In this document: positions 1 through 10,430 of the stretch, one piece after another
Layout: each line of letters starts with the position of its first letter
How positions within the stretch are numbered: position 1 is the first letter of the stretch
Source: Pseudomonas marginalis
GTDB lineage: Bacteria; Pseudomonadota; Gammaproteobacteria; Pseudomonadales; Pseudomonadaceae
Assembly (NCBI RefSeq): GCF_024169655.1
Contig: NZ_JALJWV010000001.1
Coordinates: forward strand, 6,058,001-6,122,000
Length of the DNA stretch: 64,000 nucleotides
Reading direction: 5' to 3'
Notes under the pieces: generated by a model
What the model saw: only the letters and a program-made list of their open reading frames with translations
What the model was told of the DNA's origin: nothing
Database searches by the model: none
Position numbers and translations under genes: made by a program

Positions 1-523
1 CCAGCAACAGCAACGGCGCCAGCGTCAACAGGCCTACGCCCACCCAGAACCCATAATCATGGTCGGTGCCCAGCAGGCCCAACAGCAGCGGCCCCGACAG
101 TTGGCTCAGCGCATAGGTGCAGCCATACAGCGCCACCAGCCGGCCACGCCATTGCTCCACCACCAACTGGTTGATCCAGCTTTCACCCAGGATAAACACG
201 ATGGTCAGGATCACCCCGATCATCAGCCGCAGCACCAACCACACCGGGTAGCTTGGCAGGATCGCCAGCAGGCCGATGGACACCGCCCCCGCCCACAGGC
301 ACAAGCGCATCAGATGGGCGGTGCCCAGCCAGGACGCCAGCCGGCTGGAGACCTTCGCCCCCAACAGCACGCCGAAGGCCGGCATCGCGGCCATCACGCC
401 GATGGCGAAGCTGCCGTAGCCCCAGCCTTCCAGGCGCAGGGATACCAACGGCATGCTGACGCCCAACGCCAGGCCGACGCTGAGCACCGAGGCCAGGACG
501 GCGAAATAAGTCGCCCAACGCAT
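1..523 (-). CDS. MFS transporter, N-terminal part (runs off the window)
   Basis: An open frame on the minus strand starts at ATG 523-521 behind an AGGAG ribosome site and runs unbroken to the window edge, about 174 residues. The translation begins MRWATYFAVLASVLS and alternates hydrophobic helices with short basic loops, with a GAKVSSRLASW-like stretch where the MFS loop 2-3 motif lies and a GESWINQLV stretch. This resembles the YcaD-like branch of small-molecule exporters of the major facilitator superfamily. About five membrane segments are visible and the rest lies outside. The substrate cannot be told. The long antisense frames here are low-complexity shadows. Confidence 0.8.
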   Translation of the reverse strand, partial: MRWATYFAVLASVLSVGLALGVSMPLVSLRLEGWGYGSFAIGVMAAMPAFGVLLGAKVSSRLASWLGTAHLMRLCLWAGAVSIGLLAILPSYPVWLVLRLMIGVILTIVFILGESWINQLVVEQWRGRLVALYGCTYALSQLSGPLLLGLLGTDHDYGFWVGVGLLTLAPLLLL

Positions 524-567
524 TTCCACGCTCCTGTGGATAACTACTTTCAGGGTTGTAAACGAAC

Positions 568-667
568 TGTAGGAGCGAGCTTGCTCGCGAAGAACGCCAA
601 CGATAACGCGTACTGTCTGGTTGAACGCGGTGTCTTTGAGTTCTTCGCGAGCAAGCTCGCTCCTACA
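568..667. repeat. REPIN (paired inverted REP), GAGCGAGCTTGCTCGC type
   Basis: Two inverted copies of a REP sequence, 568-595 and 641-667, each contain TGTAGGAGCGAGCTTGCTCG or its complement and flank about 45 unrelated bases. This is the REPIN doublet layout of P. fluorescens. It fills most of the gap between the MFS gene and the aldehyde dehydrogenase gene. The same family recurs at 10447-10546. Confidence 0.85.
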
Positions 668-685
668 GGGGACCTGCGGTGTTGC

Positions 686-2179
686 TTAGAGCTTGATCCA
701 GGTCGCCTTCAGCTCGGTGTACTTGTCGAACGCATGCAGCGACTTGTCGCGACCGTTACCCGACTGCTTGAAGCCGCCAAACGGCGCGGTCATGTCACCG
801 CCGTCGTACTGGTTGACCCACACGCTACCGGCGCGCAAGGCTTTGGCGGTGAGGTGCGCCTTGGAGAGATCCGCCGTCCACACCGCTGCGGCCAGGCCGT
901 ATTGGGTGTCGTTGGCGATGGCGATGGCTTCTTCGGCGCTGTCGAAGGTGAGCACCGAGAGCACCGGGCCGAAGATTTCTTCCTGGGCAATCTTCATGGC
1001 GTTGGTTACGCCGTCGAAAATCGTCGGTTCGACGTAGGTGCCGCCGGTCTCTTCAAGGATGCGCTTGCCGCCGGCCACCAATTTGGCGCCGTCGGCGTGG
1101 CCGGCTTCGATGTAGGACAGCACGGTGTTCATCTGTTGAGTGTCCACCAGCGCGCCGACGTTCGTGGCCGGGTCCAGCGGGTTGCCTGGCTTCCAGCCCT
1201 TCAGCGCAGCGATCACCAGCGGTAGGAATTTATCCTTGATGGAACGCTCCACCAGCAGGCGCGAACCGGCGGTGCAGACTTCGCCCTGGTTGAAGGCAAT
1301 GGCACCGGCGGCAGATTCGGCGGCGGCTTGCAGGTCCGGGGCATCGGCAAACACGATGTTCGGGCTCTTGCCGCCGGCCTCCAGCCATACACGCTTCATG
1401 TTCGATTCACCGGAGCGGATCAACAGTTGTTTGGCAATTTTGGTGGAGCCGGTGAACACCAGGGTGTCGACATCCATGTGCAGCGCCAGCGCGTTACCCA
1501 CGGTGTGGCCATAACCCGGCAGCACGTTGAATACGCCTTTTGGAATACCGGCCTCAACGGCCAGGGCCGCGATGCGGATGGCGGTCAGCGGGGATTTTTC
1601 GGACGGTTTGAGGATGACGGAGTTACCGGTGGACAGCGCCGGCCCGAGTTTCCAGCAAGCCATCATCAGCGGGAAGTTCCACGGCACGATGGCGCCGACC
1701 ACACCGATCGGCTCACGGGTCACCAGACCCAATTGATCGTGAGGGGTGGCGGCAACCTCATCGTAAATTTTGTCGATTGCCTCGCCGCTCCAGCTCAGGG
1801 CATTCGCCGCGCCAGGTACGTCGATGTTCAGGGCATCGCTGATCGGCTTGCCCATGTCCAGGGTTTCCAGCAGCGCCAGCTCTTCGGCATTGGCCTTGAG
1901 CAACGCAGCGAAACGGATCATGGTGGCCTTGCGCTTGGCCGGCGCCAGGCGCGACCAGACACCGGAATTGAACGTGGCGCGGGCATTTTCCACGGCGCGC
2001 TGGGCGTCGGCGACGTCACAACTGGCAACGCTGGTCAGCAGGCGGCCATCGACCGGGCTGATGCATTCAAACGTGTCGCCGGAAACCGCAGCGGTGTACT
2101 CGCCATTGATATAGGCGCGACCTTCGATCTTCAGGTCCTTGGCGCGTTGTTCCCAGTCGGCACGGGTCAGGGTGGTCAT
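686..2179 (-). CDS. kauB: NAD(P)+-dependent aldehyde dehydrogenase, KauB/PuuC type
   Basis: This 497-residue protein is a full-length ALDH-superfamily enzyme that oxidises an aldehyde to its acid with NAD(P)+. The cofactor-site PWNFP is at 166-170, the general base E267 lies in LEAGGKSP, and the nucleophile C302 lies in GEVCTAGSR. The sequence and the position next to rpmG/rpmB match P. aeruginosa PA5312 (kauB/pauC), which acts on 4-guanidinobutyraldehyde and gamma-glutamyl- or aminobutyraldehydes in arginine and polyamine breakdown. The substrate is inferred from that family. A GAGGAGG ribosome site precedes the ATG. It appears monocistronic here, with a REPIN behind it. Confidence 0.85.
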   Translation of the reverse strand: MTTLTRADWEQRAKDLKIEGRAYINGEYTAAVSGDTFECISPVDGRLLTSVASCDVADAQRAVENARATFNSGVWSRLAPAKRKATMIRFAALLKANAEELALLETLDMGKPISDALNIDVPGAANALSWSGEAIDKIYDEVAATPHDQLGLVTREPIGVVGAIVPWNFPLMMACWKLGPALSTGNSVILKPSEKSPLTAIRIAALAVEAGIPKGVFNVLPGYGHTVGNALALHMDVDTLVFTGSTKIAKQLLIRSGESNMKRVWLEAGGKSPNIVFADAPDLQAAAESAAGAIAFNQGEVCTAGSRLLVERSIKDKFLPLVIAALKGWKPGNPLDPATNVGALVDTQQMNTVLSYIEAGHADGAKLVAGGKRILEETGGTYVEPTIFDGVTNAMKIAQEEIFGPVLSVLTFDSAEEAIAIANDTQYGLAAAVWTADLSKAHLTAKALRAGSVWVNQYDGGDMTAPFGGFKQSGNGRDKSLHAFDKYTELKATWIKL

Positions 2180-2409
2180 GCGAGTGTCCTCCTCTTATTG
2201 AATACAAGGGCCAGGCAATGTGCCCAGGCAGCCTCAAAGAATGCTTGCCCCACCAGCCATTTGTTCGGCTAAAGGCAGCTACCACCCTAAACCAGCGGCT
2301 GGGGATGTATCAATATATTTGACATAACGCCGGTAAACGCCCTTGCGATGTTCATTTTAATAAACATAGACTTTGGGCTCCCCAACCGCAGGCCAGACGG
2401 GACACGCAC

Positions 2410-2772
2410 ATGAGCATCCAGGACATCATCGATTTCAGCCAAGCCAAGACCGCCGCCGATCGCTATCGCCCTGCTGCCGAGAAAATCCTCAAGGGCGATC
2501 CCGAGCAGACGATCTACAACCACTACAACAGCCCGTGCGGCCAGATGAGCGCCGGGGTCTGGGAAGGTGAGGTCGGGCAGTGGAAGGTCAACTACACCGA
2601 GCATGAGTACTGCGAGATTGTGCAGGGGGTTTCCGTACTGCGCGATGCCGAGGGCAACGCCAAGACCTTGCGCGCCGGCGACCGCTTCGTGATCCCGGCC
2701 GGCTTCAGCGGCACCTGGGAAGTGCTGGAGCCCTGCCGCAAGATCTACGTGGTGTTCGAACAGAAAGCCTGA
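2410..2772 (+). CDS. cupin-domain protein
   Basis: This 120-residue protein is a single small beta-barrel cupin of the DUF861/Cupin_3 type. The cupin motif region reads NYTEHEYCEIVQG, then LRAGDRFVIPAGFSGTWE. One usual metal-binding histidine position appears replaced, as in many DUF861 proteins, so catalysis is uncertain. It is transcribed divergently from the aldehyde dehydrogenase, with 230 bases between them that may hold both promoters. A strong terminator follows. The function is unknown; related proteins sit next to amine and polyamine catabolism genes. Confidence 0.7.
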   Translation: MSIQDIIDFSQAKTAADRYRPAAEKILKGDPEQTIYNHYNSPCGQMSAGVWEGEVGQWKVNYTEHEYCEIVQGVSVLRDAEGNAKTLRAGDRFVIPAGFSGTWEVLEPCRKIYVVFEQKA

Positions 2773-2789
2773 TCAACAAATCCCACGCA

Positions 2790-2825
2790 AAAAAAAGCCC
2801 GCATCGTGAGATACGGGCTTTTTTT
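2790..2825. terminator. bidirectional intrinsic terminator between cupin gene and rpmG
   Basis: The inverted repeat GCCCG (2797-2801) / CGGGC (2814-2818) is flanked by an A-tract on the left and a T-tract on the right, so it can end transcription of both converging genes. Confidence 0.85.
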
Positions 2826-2843
2826 CACAAGGAAGAAAATCAA

Positions 2844-2999
2844 TTACTTGATTTTGCCTTCTTTGTAGATCACGTGCTTGCGAACGCGCGGGTCGAACAT
2901 TTTCTTTTCGAGCTTGTCCGGGGTAGTACGCTTGTTCTTGTCGGTAGTGTAGAAGTGACCAGTACCGGCGCTAGAGATCATTCGAATCAATTCACGCAT
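2844..2999 (-). CDS. rpmG: 50S ribosomal protein L33
   Basis: This 51-residue frame reads [19 protein letters not shown] and ends in a basic tail [11 protein letters not shown], matching bacterial L33. L33 sits near the E-site of the large ribosomal subunit. It lacks the CXXC zinc motifs, so it is the zinc-free paralogue type. It lies 11 bases behind rpmB and is presumably cotranscribed with it, as in most gammaproteobacteria. Confidence 0.97.
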   Translation of the reverse strand: MRELIRMISSAGTGHFYTTDKNKRTTPDKLEKKMFDPRVRKHVIYKEGKIK

Positions 3000-3010
3000 G
3001 ATAGAGCTCC

Positions 3011-3244
3011 TTAGATCTTGCCAGCGGCACGGATTTCGGCCAGCACGACAGTGATGCCACGCTTGTCGATGATGCGCATGCCTTTGGCAGATACACGCAG
3101 GCGAACAAAACGTTTCTCTTCTTCAACCCAGAAGCGGTGATGCTGCAGGTTCGGCAGGAAACGACGACGGGTTTTGTTATTTGCGTGGGAAATGTTATTC
3201 CCAGTCACCGGACCCTTACCGGTAACTTGACAGACTCTCGACAT
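3011..3244 (-). CDS. rpmB: 50S ribosomal protein L28
   Basis: This 77-residue protein starts [20 protein letters not shown], the L28 signature, followed by [19 protein letters not shown]. It is a standard-length large-subunit protein. It is the first gene of the rpmB-rpmG unit. A perfect hairpin (3270-3288) sits 25 bases ahead of its start. Confidence 0.98.
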   Translation of the reverse strand: MSRVCQVTGKGPVTGNNISHANNKTRRRFLPNLQHHRFWVEEEKRFVRLRVSAKGMRIIDKRGITVVLAEIRAAGKI

Positions 3245-3702
3245 GCCTCAGCCCTCTAAAACCACATGCCCAACCCGGCATGGGTTGGCCGCTTAATCTC
3301 TCAGTCATTTGGCGCCAGGCGCCGCGTTTCTTTAGGGTCTTACCGGCTACACCTACAAGCGAAGGAACCGGGCCCCTAGAAAAGAGCGCTGCTTTATACC
3401 AGAAAGACCCAAGTGCAACAACAGCCCGTGTGTTTTTACCGGCGTAAATCTCGGCGACAGATGCCCGAACCGTTGCCAGGAGGGGCCGCTGCAATAGCCG
3501 ACCGCTCGTCGCACAGAATGATTTACAACGCCCGCCGGCACCAAAAAGTACGCGGCGAAACGCGCTGAGGCGCCATCAAAACAGCATTTGAGGCAAAAGC
3601 ACAGGCAAAAATGGACTAGTCATTTATCAATCAGACCACTACGGTAGGACTTTTCCAGACTGCACTCGCAGATGGGCCTTCGATCTGCACAGGAAACCGA
3701 AC
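3245..3702. other. 458-base intergenic region between divergent rpmB and a binding-protein gene; rpmB leader hairpin
   Basis: No gene is credible here; the short frames that cross it have no family resemblance. It should hold the rpmBG promoter on the minus strand and the promoter of the peptide-binding protein on the plus strand. The clearest structure is a perfect 7-base stem with a 5-base loop, CCAACCC-GGCAT-GGGTTGG, at 3270-3288, within the presumed 5' leader of rpmB. Confidence 0.5.
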
Positions 3703-5295
3703 ATGCGCCTCGCTGCCCTACCGCTTTTGCTAGCCCCTCTATTTATCGCGTCGCAGGCCTTGGCGGCGACCAATCTGAGCGTTTGTACCGAGGCCAGTCC
3801 CGAAGGGTTCGACGTGGTGCAGTACAACTCGCTGACCACCACCAACGCCTCGGCCGACGTGCTGATGAACAGCCTGGTGGACTATGACGCGGCCAGCGGC
3901 AAACTGGTGCCAAGCCTGGCGGACAGTTGGGAAGTGTCGCCGGACGGCCTGACCTACACCTTCCAATTGCACCCCAACGTAAAATTCCACCGCACCGACT
4001 ATTTCACCCCAAGCCGCACCCTGACCGCCGAGGATGTACGCTTCAGCTTCGAGCGCATGCTCGACCCGGCCAACCCGTGGCACAAGATCGCCCAGAGCGG
4101 TTTCCCCCACGCTCAGTCCCTGCAATTGCCGACACTGATCAAGAAGATCGACGCCCTTGACCCGCTGACCGTGCGCTTCACCCTTGATCACGCCGACTCG
4201 ACTTTCCTCGCCGCGCTGAGCATGGGTTTTGCCTCGATCTACCCGGCCGAATACGCCGACAAGCTGCTCAAGGCCGGCACCCCGGAGAAGCTCAACAGCC
4301 AGCCTATCGGTACGGGCCCGTTCATTTTCACGCGGTTCCAGAAAGATGCCGTAGTGCGCTACAAAGCCAACCCGGACTACTTCGCCGGCAAACCGGCTGT
4401 GGATAACTTGATCTTCGCCATCACCCCGGATGCGAACGTGCGCCTGCAGAAACTGCACCGCGACGAATGCCAGATCGCACTGTCACCCAAACCGCTGGAT
4501 GTGGGCGAAGCCGAGAAAGACCCCGCACTCAAAGTGGAAAAAACCGCAGCATTCATGACCGCATTCGTCGCGATCAACAGCCAGCACCCGCCGCTGGACA
4601 AGCCTGAAGTGCGCCAAGCGATCAACCTGGCCTTCGACAAGAACAGCTATCTCAAAGCGGTGTTCGAAGGCACCGCCGAAGCCGCCAACGGCCCCTACCC
4701 GCCCAACACCTGGAGCTACGCCAAGGATTTGCCGGGTTATCCACAGGACATCGCCAAAGCCAAGCTGCTGCTGGAGCGCGCCGGGCTCAAGGACGGCTTC
4801 AAGACCACAATCTGGACACGCCCCACCGGCAGCCTGCTGAACCCCAACCCAAACCTCGGCGCGCAACTGCTGCAGGCGGACCTGGCCAAGGTCGGCATCC
4901 AGGCTGAGATCCGCGTGATCGAATGGGGCGAGCTGATTCGCCGCGCCAAGGCCGGCGAACACGACCTGCTGTTCATGGGCTGGGCCGGTGACAACGGCGA
5001 CCCGGATAACTTCCTGACGCCGCAGTTCTCTTGCGCGGCGCTGAAATCCGGCACCAACTTTGCGCGCTATTGCGACCCGGCCCTGGACAAGCTCATCAGC
5101 GCCGGCAAGACCACCAGCGAGCAAGGAGTGCGCAGCAAGCTGTATCAACAGGCCCAGGCACAGATCCAGCAACAGGCTCTGTGGCTGCCGCTGGCGCACC
5201 CGACGGCGTTCGCCCTGGCCCGCAAGAATGTCGAGGGATACCAGGTGAGCCCGTTTGGGCGGCAGGATTTCTCCAAGGTCAGCGTCAAGCCCTGA
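3703..5295 (+). CDS. periplasmic peptide-type ABC transporter substrate-binding protein
   Basis: This 530-residue protein has a Sec signal peptide (MRLAALPLLLAPLFIASQALA, probable cleavage after ALA) and the SBP_bac_5 fold: NSLVDYDAASGKLVPSLADSW near the N-terminus, then LTAEDVRFSFERML and a PIGTGPF motif. It resembles DppA/OppA-family proteins that bind di- or oligopeptides in the periplasm and deliver them to an ABC permease. No permease or ATPase genes adjoin it, so it is an orphan binding protein that must share a transporter. Its position after rpmB matches P. aeruginosa PA5317. The ligand is inferred only from the family. Confidence 0.85.
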   Translation: MRLAALPLLLAPLFIASQALAATNLSVCTEASPEGFDVVQYNSLTTTNASADVLMNSLVDYDAASGKLVPSLADSWEVSPDGLTYTFQLHPNVKFHRTDYFTPSRTLTAEDVRFSFERMLDPANPWHKIAQSGFPHAQSLQLPTLIKKIDALDPLTVRFTLDHADSTFLAALSMGFASIYPAEYADKLLKAGTPEKLNSQPIGTGPFIFTRFQKDAVVRYKANPDYFAGKPAVDNLIFAITPDANVRLQKLHRDECQIALSPKPLDVGEAEKDPALKVEKTAAFMTAFVAINSQHPPLDKPEVRQAINLAFDKNSYLKAVFEGTAEAANGPYPPNTWSYAKDLPGYPQDIAKAKLLLERAGLKDGFKTTIWTRPTGSLLNPNPNLGAQLLQADLAKVGIQAEIRVIEWGELIRRAKAGEHDLLFMGWAGDNGDPDNFLTPQFSCAALKSGTNFARYCDPALDKLISAGKTTSEQGVRSKLYQQAQAQIQQQALWLPLAHPTAFALARKNVEGYQVSPFGRQDFSKVSVKP

Positions 5296-5301
5296 GCGGC
5301 A

Positions 5302-5330
5302 AGCTGCAAGCCCACTTGAGGCTTGCAGCT
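5302..5330. terminator. hairpin between converging binding-protein gene and radC
   Basis: There is a perfect 11-base stem AGCTGCAAGCC / GGCTTGCAGCT with a 7-base loop, 7 bases after the stop codon. It lacks a T-tract, so it may act as a weak bidirectional terminator or as a 3'-end-protecting stem. Confidence 0.6.
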
Positions 5331-5339
5331 GCTCCCCTC

Positions 5340-6014
5340 CTACATCCACCCGTATTCCGCCATCGACAATGGATCACCATCCCCCACGATGATGTGATCC
5401 AGCACCCGTACATCCACCACTTCCAAGGCTTTTTGCAGAATCTTGGTCAATTTTCGATCAGCCGCACTCGGCTCCACGCTCCCCGAAGGATGGTTGTGGC
5501 ACAGGATCAACGCCGCCGCGTTGTACGCCAGGGCGCGCTTGACCACTTGCCGGGGGTAAACCACGGTGGCATCGATGGTGCCCTGGAACAACGCCTCGAA
5601 ACCCAGTACCCGATGCTTTGAATCGAGAAACAGGCAGCCGAAAATCTCGTGAGGCTCGTGGCGCAACAGCGCCTTGAGGTAGTCACGCACAGCGACCGGG
5701 CTTTCCAGCACCGAGTCACCGCGCAACTGTTCGGCCAGGTGGCGCCGGGACATCTCCAGCACCGCCTGCAGTTGGGCAAACTTTGCCGGCCCCAGCCCCA
5801 ACTGCTGGTTGAACAGCACCTGACTGGCCTCCAGCAACGGGCGCAGTCCACCGAACTGCGCGAGAAGATGGCGTGCCAGGTCCACTGCGCTTCGCCCGGT
5901 TACCCCGGTGCGCAGGAAGATTGCCAACAGTTCGGCGTCGGACAAACTCGCCGCGCCCCCCTCCAACAGTTTCTCTCGTGGCCGCTCTGCTGCCGGCCAA
6001 TCACGAATACTCAT
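5340..6014 (-). CDS. radC: RadC-family JAB/MPN-domain protein
   Basis: This 224-residue protein begins [17 protein letters not shown], the standard RadC start. I take ATG 6014 because GGAGG lies just before it and upstream codons are not conserved-looking. An N-terminal helix-hairpin-helix region precedes the MPN+/JAB metalloprotease-like domain with H173-x-H175-P-S-G and D186, the predicted zinc ligands. A role in DNA repair was once claimed, but the biochemical function is unsettled. It is divergent from coaBC, as in many gammaproteobacteria. Confidence 0.92.
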   Translation of the reverse strand: MSIRDWPAAERPREKLLEGGAASLSDAELLAIFLRTGVTGRSAVDLARHLLAQFGGLRPLLEASQVLFNQQLGLGPAKFAQLQAVLEMSRRHLAEQLRGDSVLESPVAVRDYLKALLRHEPHEIFGCLFLDSKHRVLGFEALFQGTIDATVVYPRQVVKRALAYNAAALILCHNHPSGSVEPSAADRKLTKILQKALEVVDVRVLDHIIVGDGDPLSMAEYGWM

Positions 6015-6157
6015 CCCACCTCCCTGTGCATGTGTGCCGCTGTTGCCCGGCGGACGCTGTGTTATCGTAGCCGCTCTTTTTTGCATGCGATTTCACCTGG
6101 GGAGGGGGCGTCGCAGGCGTCACTGAACTGGCTTCACTGAACTGGAAAGGCAAACCA

Positions 6158-7366
6158 ATGCAGCGTCTGTATCGGAAACGCATCGTTCTCGGCGTCGGCG
6201 GCGGCATTGCCGCCTACAAGAGCGCAGAACTGGTTCGCAGGCTTCTCGACCAGGGCGCCGAAGTGCGCGTGGTCATGACCCGCGGCGGCAGTGAGTTCAT
6301 CACCCCGCTGACCATGCAGGCCTTGTCCGGCCACCCGGTTCACCTGGATCTGCTGGACCCGGCCGCCGAAGCCGCCATGGGCCATATCGAACTGGCCAAA
6401 TGGGCCGATCTGGTGCTGATCGCCCCGGCCACCGCCGACCTGATCGCCCGCCTGGCGCAAGGCATCGCCGATGACCTGCTGACCACCCTGGTCCTGGCCA
6501 CCGACGCCACCGTCGCCATCGCCCCGGCCATGAACCAGGCCATGTGGCGCGACCCGGCCACCCAAGCCAACACGCAACTCCTGCAAAGCCGTGGTCTCAA
6601 GGTGTTCGGCCCGGCCTCCGGCAGCCAGGCCTGCGGCGACGTCGGCATGGGCCGCATGCTCGAAGCCACCGACCTGGCGCTGTGCGCCGCCGAGTGCTTC
6701 CAGCACCTGGCCCTGACCGGCAAGCACGTGTTGATCACCGCCGGCCCGACCCAGGAAAACATCGACCCGGTGCGCTACATCACCAACCATAGCTCAGGGA
6801 AAATGGGCTTTGCCCTGGCTGAAGCGGCGGTTGAGGCAGGCGCGCGCGTGACGCTCATCACCGGCCCGGTGCATTTGCCGACCCCCGATCGCGTCACGCG
6901 AATCGACGTCGTCAGCGCCCGGGACATGTTGGCGGCCTGTGAGGCGGCCATTCCCTGCGACCTGTTTATCGCTTCGGCAGCGGTTGCGGATTACCGCCCG
7001 GAAGTCGTCGCCCCGCAAAAGCTCAAGAAAGACCCTACCAGCGGCGACGGCCTGCTCCTGCAAATGGTGCGCAACCCGGACATCCTGGCCACCATCGCCA
7101 GCCGCCCGGACCGCCCGTTCAGCGTCGGTTTCGCCGCCGAGACCGAGCACTTGCTGGACTACGCCGCTCGCAAATTGAAAGACAAAAATCTCGACCTGAT
7201 CGTTGCCAATGATGTCGCCAACCCGAGCATCGGCTTCAACAGCGAGGAAAACGCCTGCAGCGTGATCGACCGCGACCTGCACGCCACCCTTTTCGCCCAG
7301 ACCAGCAAGGGCAAGATTGCCCGCCAACTGATCTCTTTTATCGCCCAACGGCTGAACCAGGTTTAA
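6158..7366 (+). CDS. coaBC: bifunctional phosphopantothenoylcysteine decarboxylase / phosphopantothenate-cysteine ligase
   Basis: This 402-residue protein carries out two steps of coenzyme A synthesis: CTP-dependent joining of cysteine to 4'-phosphopantothenate (CoaB) and FMN-dependent decarboxylation (CoaC). The CoaC half, about 1-185, has the FMN site [10 protein letters not shown], the catalytic H76 in [11 protein letters not shown], the PAMN motif at 123-126 and the active-site lid [13 protein letters not shown] with C159. The CoaB half has the [18 protein letters not shown] and NHSSGKMG signatures. Length is normal. It lies 5 bases ahead of dut and is probably cotranscribed with it. Confidence 0.97.
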   Translation: MQRLYRKRIVLGVGGGIAAYKSAELVRRLLDQGAEVRVVMTRGGSEFITPLTMQALSGHPVHLDLLDPAAEAAMGHIELAKWADLVLIAPATADLIARLAQGIADDLLTTLVLATDATVAIAPAMNQAMWRDPATQANTQLLQSRGLKVFGPASGSQACGDVGMGRMLEATDLALCAAECFQHLALTGKHVLITAGPTQENIDPVRYITNHSSGKMGFALAEAAVEAGARVTLITGPVHLPTPDRVTRIDVVSARDMLAACEAAIPCDLFIASAAVADYRPEVVAPQKLKKDPTSGDGLLLQMVRNPDILATIASRPDRPFSVGFAAETEHLLDYAARKLKDKNLDLIVANDVANPSIGFNSEENACSVIDRDLHATLFAQTSKGKIARQLISFIAQRLNQV

Positions 7367-7371
7367 TTTAC

Positions 7372-7827
7372 ATGCACGCTTTGCAAGCCAAGATCCTCGA
7401 CCCCCGCATCGGCACCGACTTCCCACTGCCGGCCTATGCCACACCGGGCTCCGCCGGCCTGGACCTGCGCGCCATGCTCAAGGAAGACACCGTCCTTGAG
7501 CCGGGCCAGACCCTACTGATTCCCACCGGCCTGTCGATCTACGTCGGCGACCCGGGCCTGGCGGCGCTGATCCTGCCGCGCTCCGGCCTCGGCCATAAGC
7601 ACGGCATCGTGCTGGGCAACCTGGTCGGCCTGATCGACTCGGACTACCAGGGCGAGTTGATGGTGTCGTGCTGGAACCGTGGCCAGACCGCCTTCAACAT
7701 CGTCGTCGGCGAGCGCATTGCGCAGTTGGTGCTGGTGCCGGTGGTGCAGGCGCACTTCGAACTGGTACAAGAATTCGACGCAACCCAGCGCGGTGCCGGC
7801 GGCTTTGGGCATTCCGGCAGTCACTGA
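7372..7827 (+). CDS. dut: dUTP diphosphatase
   Basis: This 151-residue trimeric-type dUTPase hydrolyses dUTP to dUMP and diphosphate, keeping uracil out of DNA and supplying dTMP synthesis. All five motifs are visible: [10 protein letters not shown], the catalytic-loop [39 protein letters not shown], and the C-terminal glycine-rich [11 protein letters not shown] arm. It sits directly behind coaBC and ahead of algC, the usual Pseudomonas order. Confidence 0.97.
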   Translation: MHALQAKILDPRIGTDFPLPAYATPGSAGLDLRAMLKEDTVLEPGQTLLIPTGLSIYVGDPGLAALILPRSGLGHKHGIVLGNLVGLIDSDYQGELMVSCWNRGQTAFNIVVGERIAQLVLVPVVQAHFELVQEFDATQRGAGGFGHSGSH

Positions 7828-7916
7828 CCACGCTGAACCGGGGCGGACGCCACTGTCCGGCCCGGTCCGGCCCGACGCCACCGCATGGCCTTTCAGGATG
7901 AAGAATGCGCGGACCT

Positions 7917-7925
7917 GACGAACGA
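7917..7925 (-). promoter_or_regulatory. AlgR-box-like site upstream of algC
   Basis: The minus strand reads TCGTTCGTC, 8 of 9 with the published AlgR site CCGTTCGTC, 176 bases ahead of the algC start. P. aeruginosa algC is AlgR-controlled through sites of this sequence. A 9-base match alone is weak. The rest of the 273-base dut-algC gap shows no gene. Confidence 0.35.
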
Positions 7926-8100
7926 TATTTTCTCAGTAAAATCAAAGCACTACCCGAACATAAGCGCGGAGCGGATGCTCCGATGGCCTTTTTGCACCAC
8001 GAACTCTGCACCGAAAACGCCGTCATACCCTTCAGTTTAAGCCTGCCGGTCAGCCGCATTAAGGCCAGCCTTGCCTCTCTCAGATGGAGTTTCCCCCGCG

Positions 8101-9498
8101 ATGAGTACCGCCGCCCGAGTAGCACCGACCTTTCCCGACAGCATCTTCCGCGCCTATGACATCCGTGGTGTGGTGCCCAAGACCCTGACCGCCGAAACCG
8201 CTTACTGGATTGGCCGCGCCATCGGCGCCCAAAGCCTGGCCCAGGATGAGCCAAACGTTTCGGTTGGCCGTGACGGCCGCCTGTCCGGCCCCGAGTTGGT
8301 GGAACAATTGATCCAGGGCCTGGCCGACAGCGGTTGCCATGTCAGCGACGTCGGCCTGGTGCCGACCCCGGCGCTGTACTACGCCGCCAACGTGCTGGCC
8401 GGCAAATCCGGGGTGATGCTCACCGGCAGCCACAACCCTTCGGACTACAACGGCTTCAAGATCGTCATCGCCGGCGACACCCTGGCCAACGAACAGATCC
8501 AGGCCCTGCACACACGCCTGAAAACCAACAACCTGACCAGCGGCAAAGGCAGCATCACCAAGGTCGACATTCTTCAGCGCTACTCCGACGAAATCACCGG
8601 TGACGTCAAACTCGCACGTCGCCTGAAAGTGGTGGTGGACTGCGGCAACGGCGCGGCCGGCGTGATCGCCCCGCAACTGCTCGAAGCCCTGAACTGCGAA
8701 GTGGTGCCGTTGTTCTGCGACGTCGACGGCAACTTCCCCAACCACCACCCGGACCCGGGCAAGCCTGAAAACCTGGTGGACCTGATCGCCAAGGTCAAGG
8801 AAACCGGGGCCGACGTAGGCCTGGCCTTCGACGGCGACGGCGACCGCGTGGGCGTGGTGACCAACACCGGCGAAAACGTATTCGCCGACCGCCTGCTGAT
8901 GCTGTTTGCCCGTGATGTGCTGGCGCGCAACCCGAATGCCGAAATCATCTTCGACGTGAAATGCACCCGTCGCCTGACGCCGCTGATCAAGGAGTACGGC
9001 GGTCGCCCGCTAATGTGGAAGACCGGTCATTCGTTGATCAAAAAGAAAATGAAAGAAACCGGCGCGCTGCTGGCCGGCGAAATGAGCGGCCACGTGTTCT
9101 TCAAAGAGCGTTGGTTCGGGTTTGACGACGGCATTTACAGCGCCGCTCGTCTGCTGGAGATCCTCAGCAAGGAAAAATCCACGGCGCAGGAGCTGTTTCA
9201 GACCTTCCCGAATGATATTTCTACGCCAGAGATCAATATCCATGTGACCGAAGAGAGCAAATTCAGCATCATTGACGCATTGCACGATGCGCAATGGGGC
9301 GAAGGCGCCAACCTGACCTCCATTGATGGTGTGCGAGTCGATTACGCCAAAGGCTGGGGCCTGGTTCGCGCGTCCAACACCACACCGGTGCTGGTGCTGC
9401 GTTTCGAGGCGGATACCGAGGCTGAGTTGCAGCGCATCAAGGACGTGTTCCACGCCCAGTTGAAACGTGTTGCCCCTGATCTCCAATTACCGTTCTGA
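8101..9498 (+). CDS. algC: phosphomannomutase/phosphoglucomutase
   Basis: This 465-residue enzyme interconverts hexose 6- and 1-phosphates, supplying mannose-1-P for alginate and GDP-sugars and glucose-1-P for LPS core. I chose ATG 8101 (MSTAARVAPTFPDSIFRAYD) because it gives the known 463-residue AlgC layout. The phosphoserine is S110 in TGSHNPSDYNGFK, the metal loop is DGDGDR, the sugar-specificity loop is GEMSGHVFF, and the phosphate-contact RASNTTP is near the C-terminus. An AlgR-like box lies upstream. argB follows after 22 bases and may share the transcript. Confidence 0.97.
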   Translation: MSTAARVAPTFPDSIFRAYDIRGVVPKTLTAETAYWIGRAIGAQSLAQDEPNVSVGRDGRLSGPELVEQLIQGLADSGCHVSDVGLVPTPALYYAANVLAGKSGVMLTGSHNPSDYNGFKIVIAGDTLANEQIQALHTRLKTNNLTSGKGSITKVDILQRYSDEITGDVKLARRLKVVVDCGNGAAGVIAPQLLEALNCEVVPLFCDVDGNFPNHHPDPGKPENLVDLIAKVKETGADVGLAFDGDGDRVGVVTNTGENVFADRLLMLFARDVLARNPNAEIIFDVKCTRRLTPLIKEYGGRPLMWKTGHSLIKKKMKETGALLAGEMSGHVFFKERWFGFDDGIYSAARLLEILSKEKSTAQELFQTFPNDISTPEINIHVTEESKFSIIDALHDAQWGEGANLTSIDGVRVDYAKGWGLVRASNTTPVLVLRFEADTEAELQRIKDVFHAQLKRVAPDLQLPF

Positions 9499-9520
9499 TT
9501 TTTTTGCACCGGAGCCCTGA

Positions 9521-10426
<906 letters not shown>

Positions 10427-10430
10427 ACAC

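Noticed and set aside
183-518. 111-codon minus-strand frame near the left edge
   Set aside because: It is rich in R/G/P and out of frame with the MFS transporter frame starting at 523, which gives clear membrane helices and has a ribosome site.
3216-3494. 92-codon minus-strand frame upstream of rpmB
   Set aside because: It overlaps the rpmB start and leader, has no ribosome site and no family resemblance.
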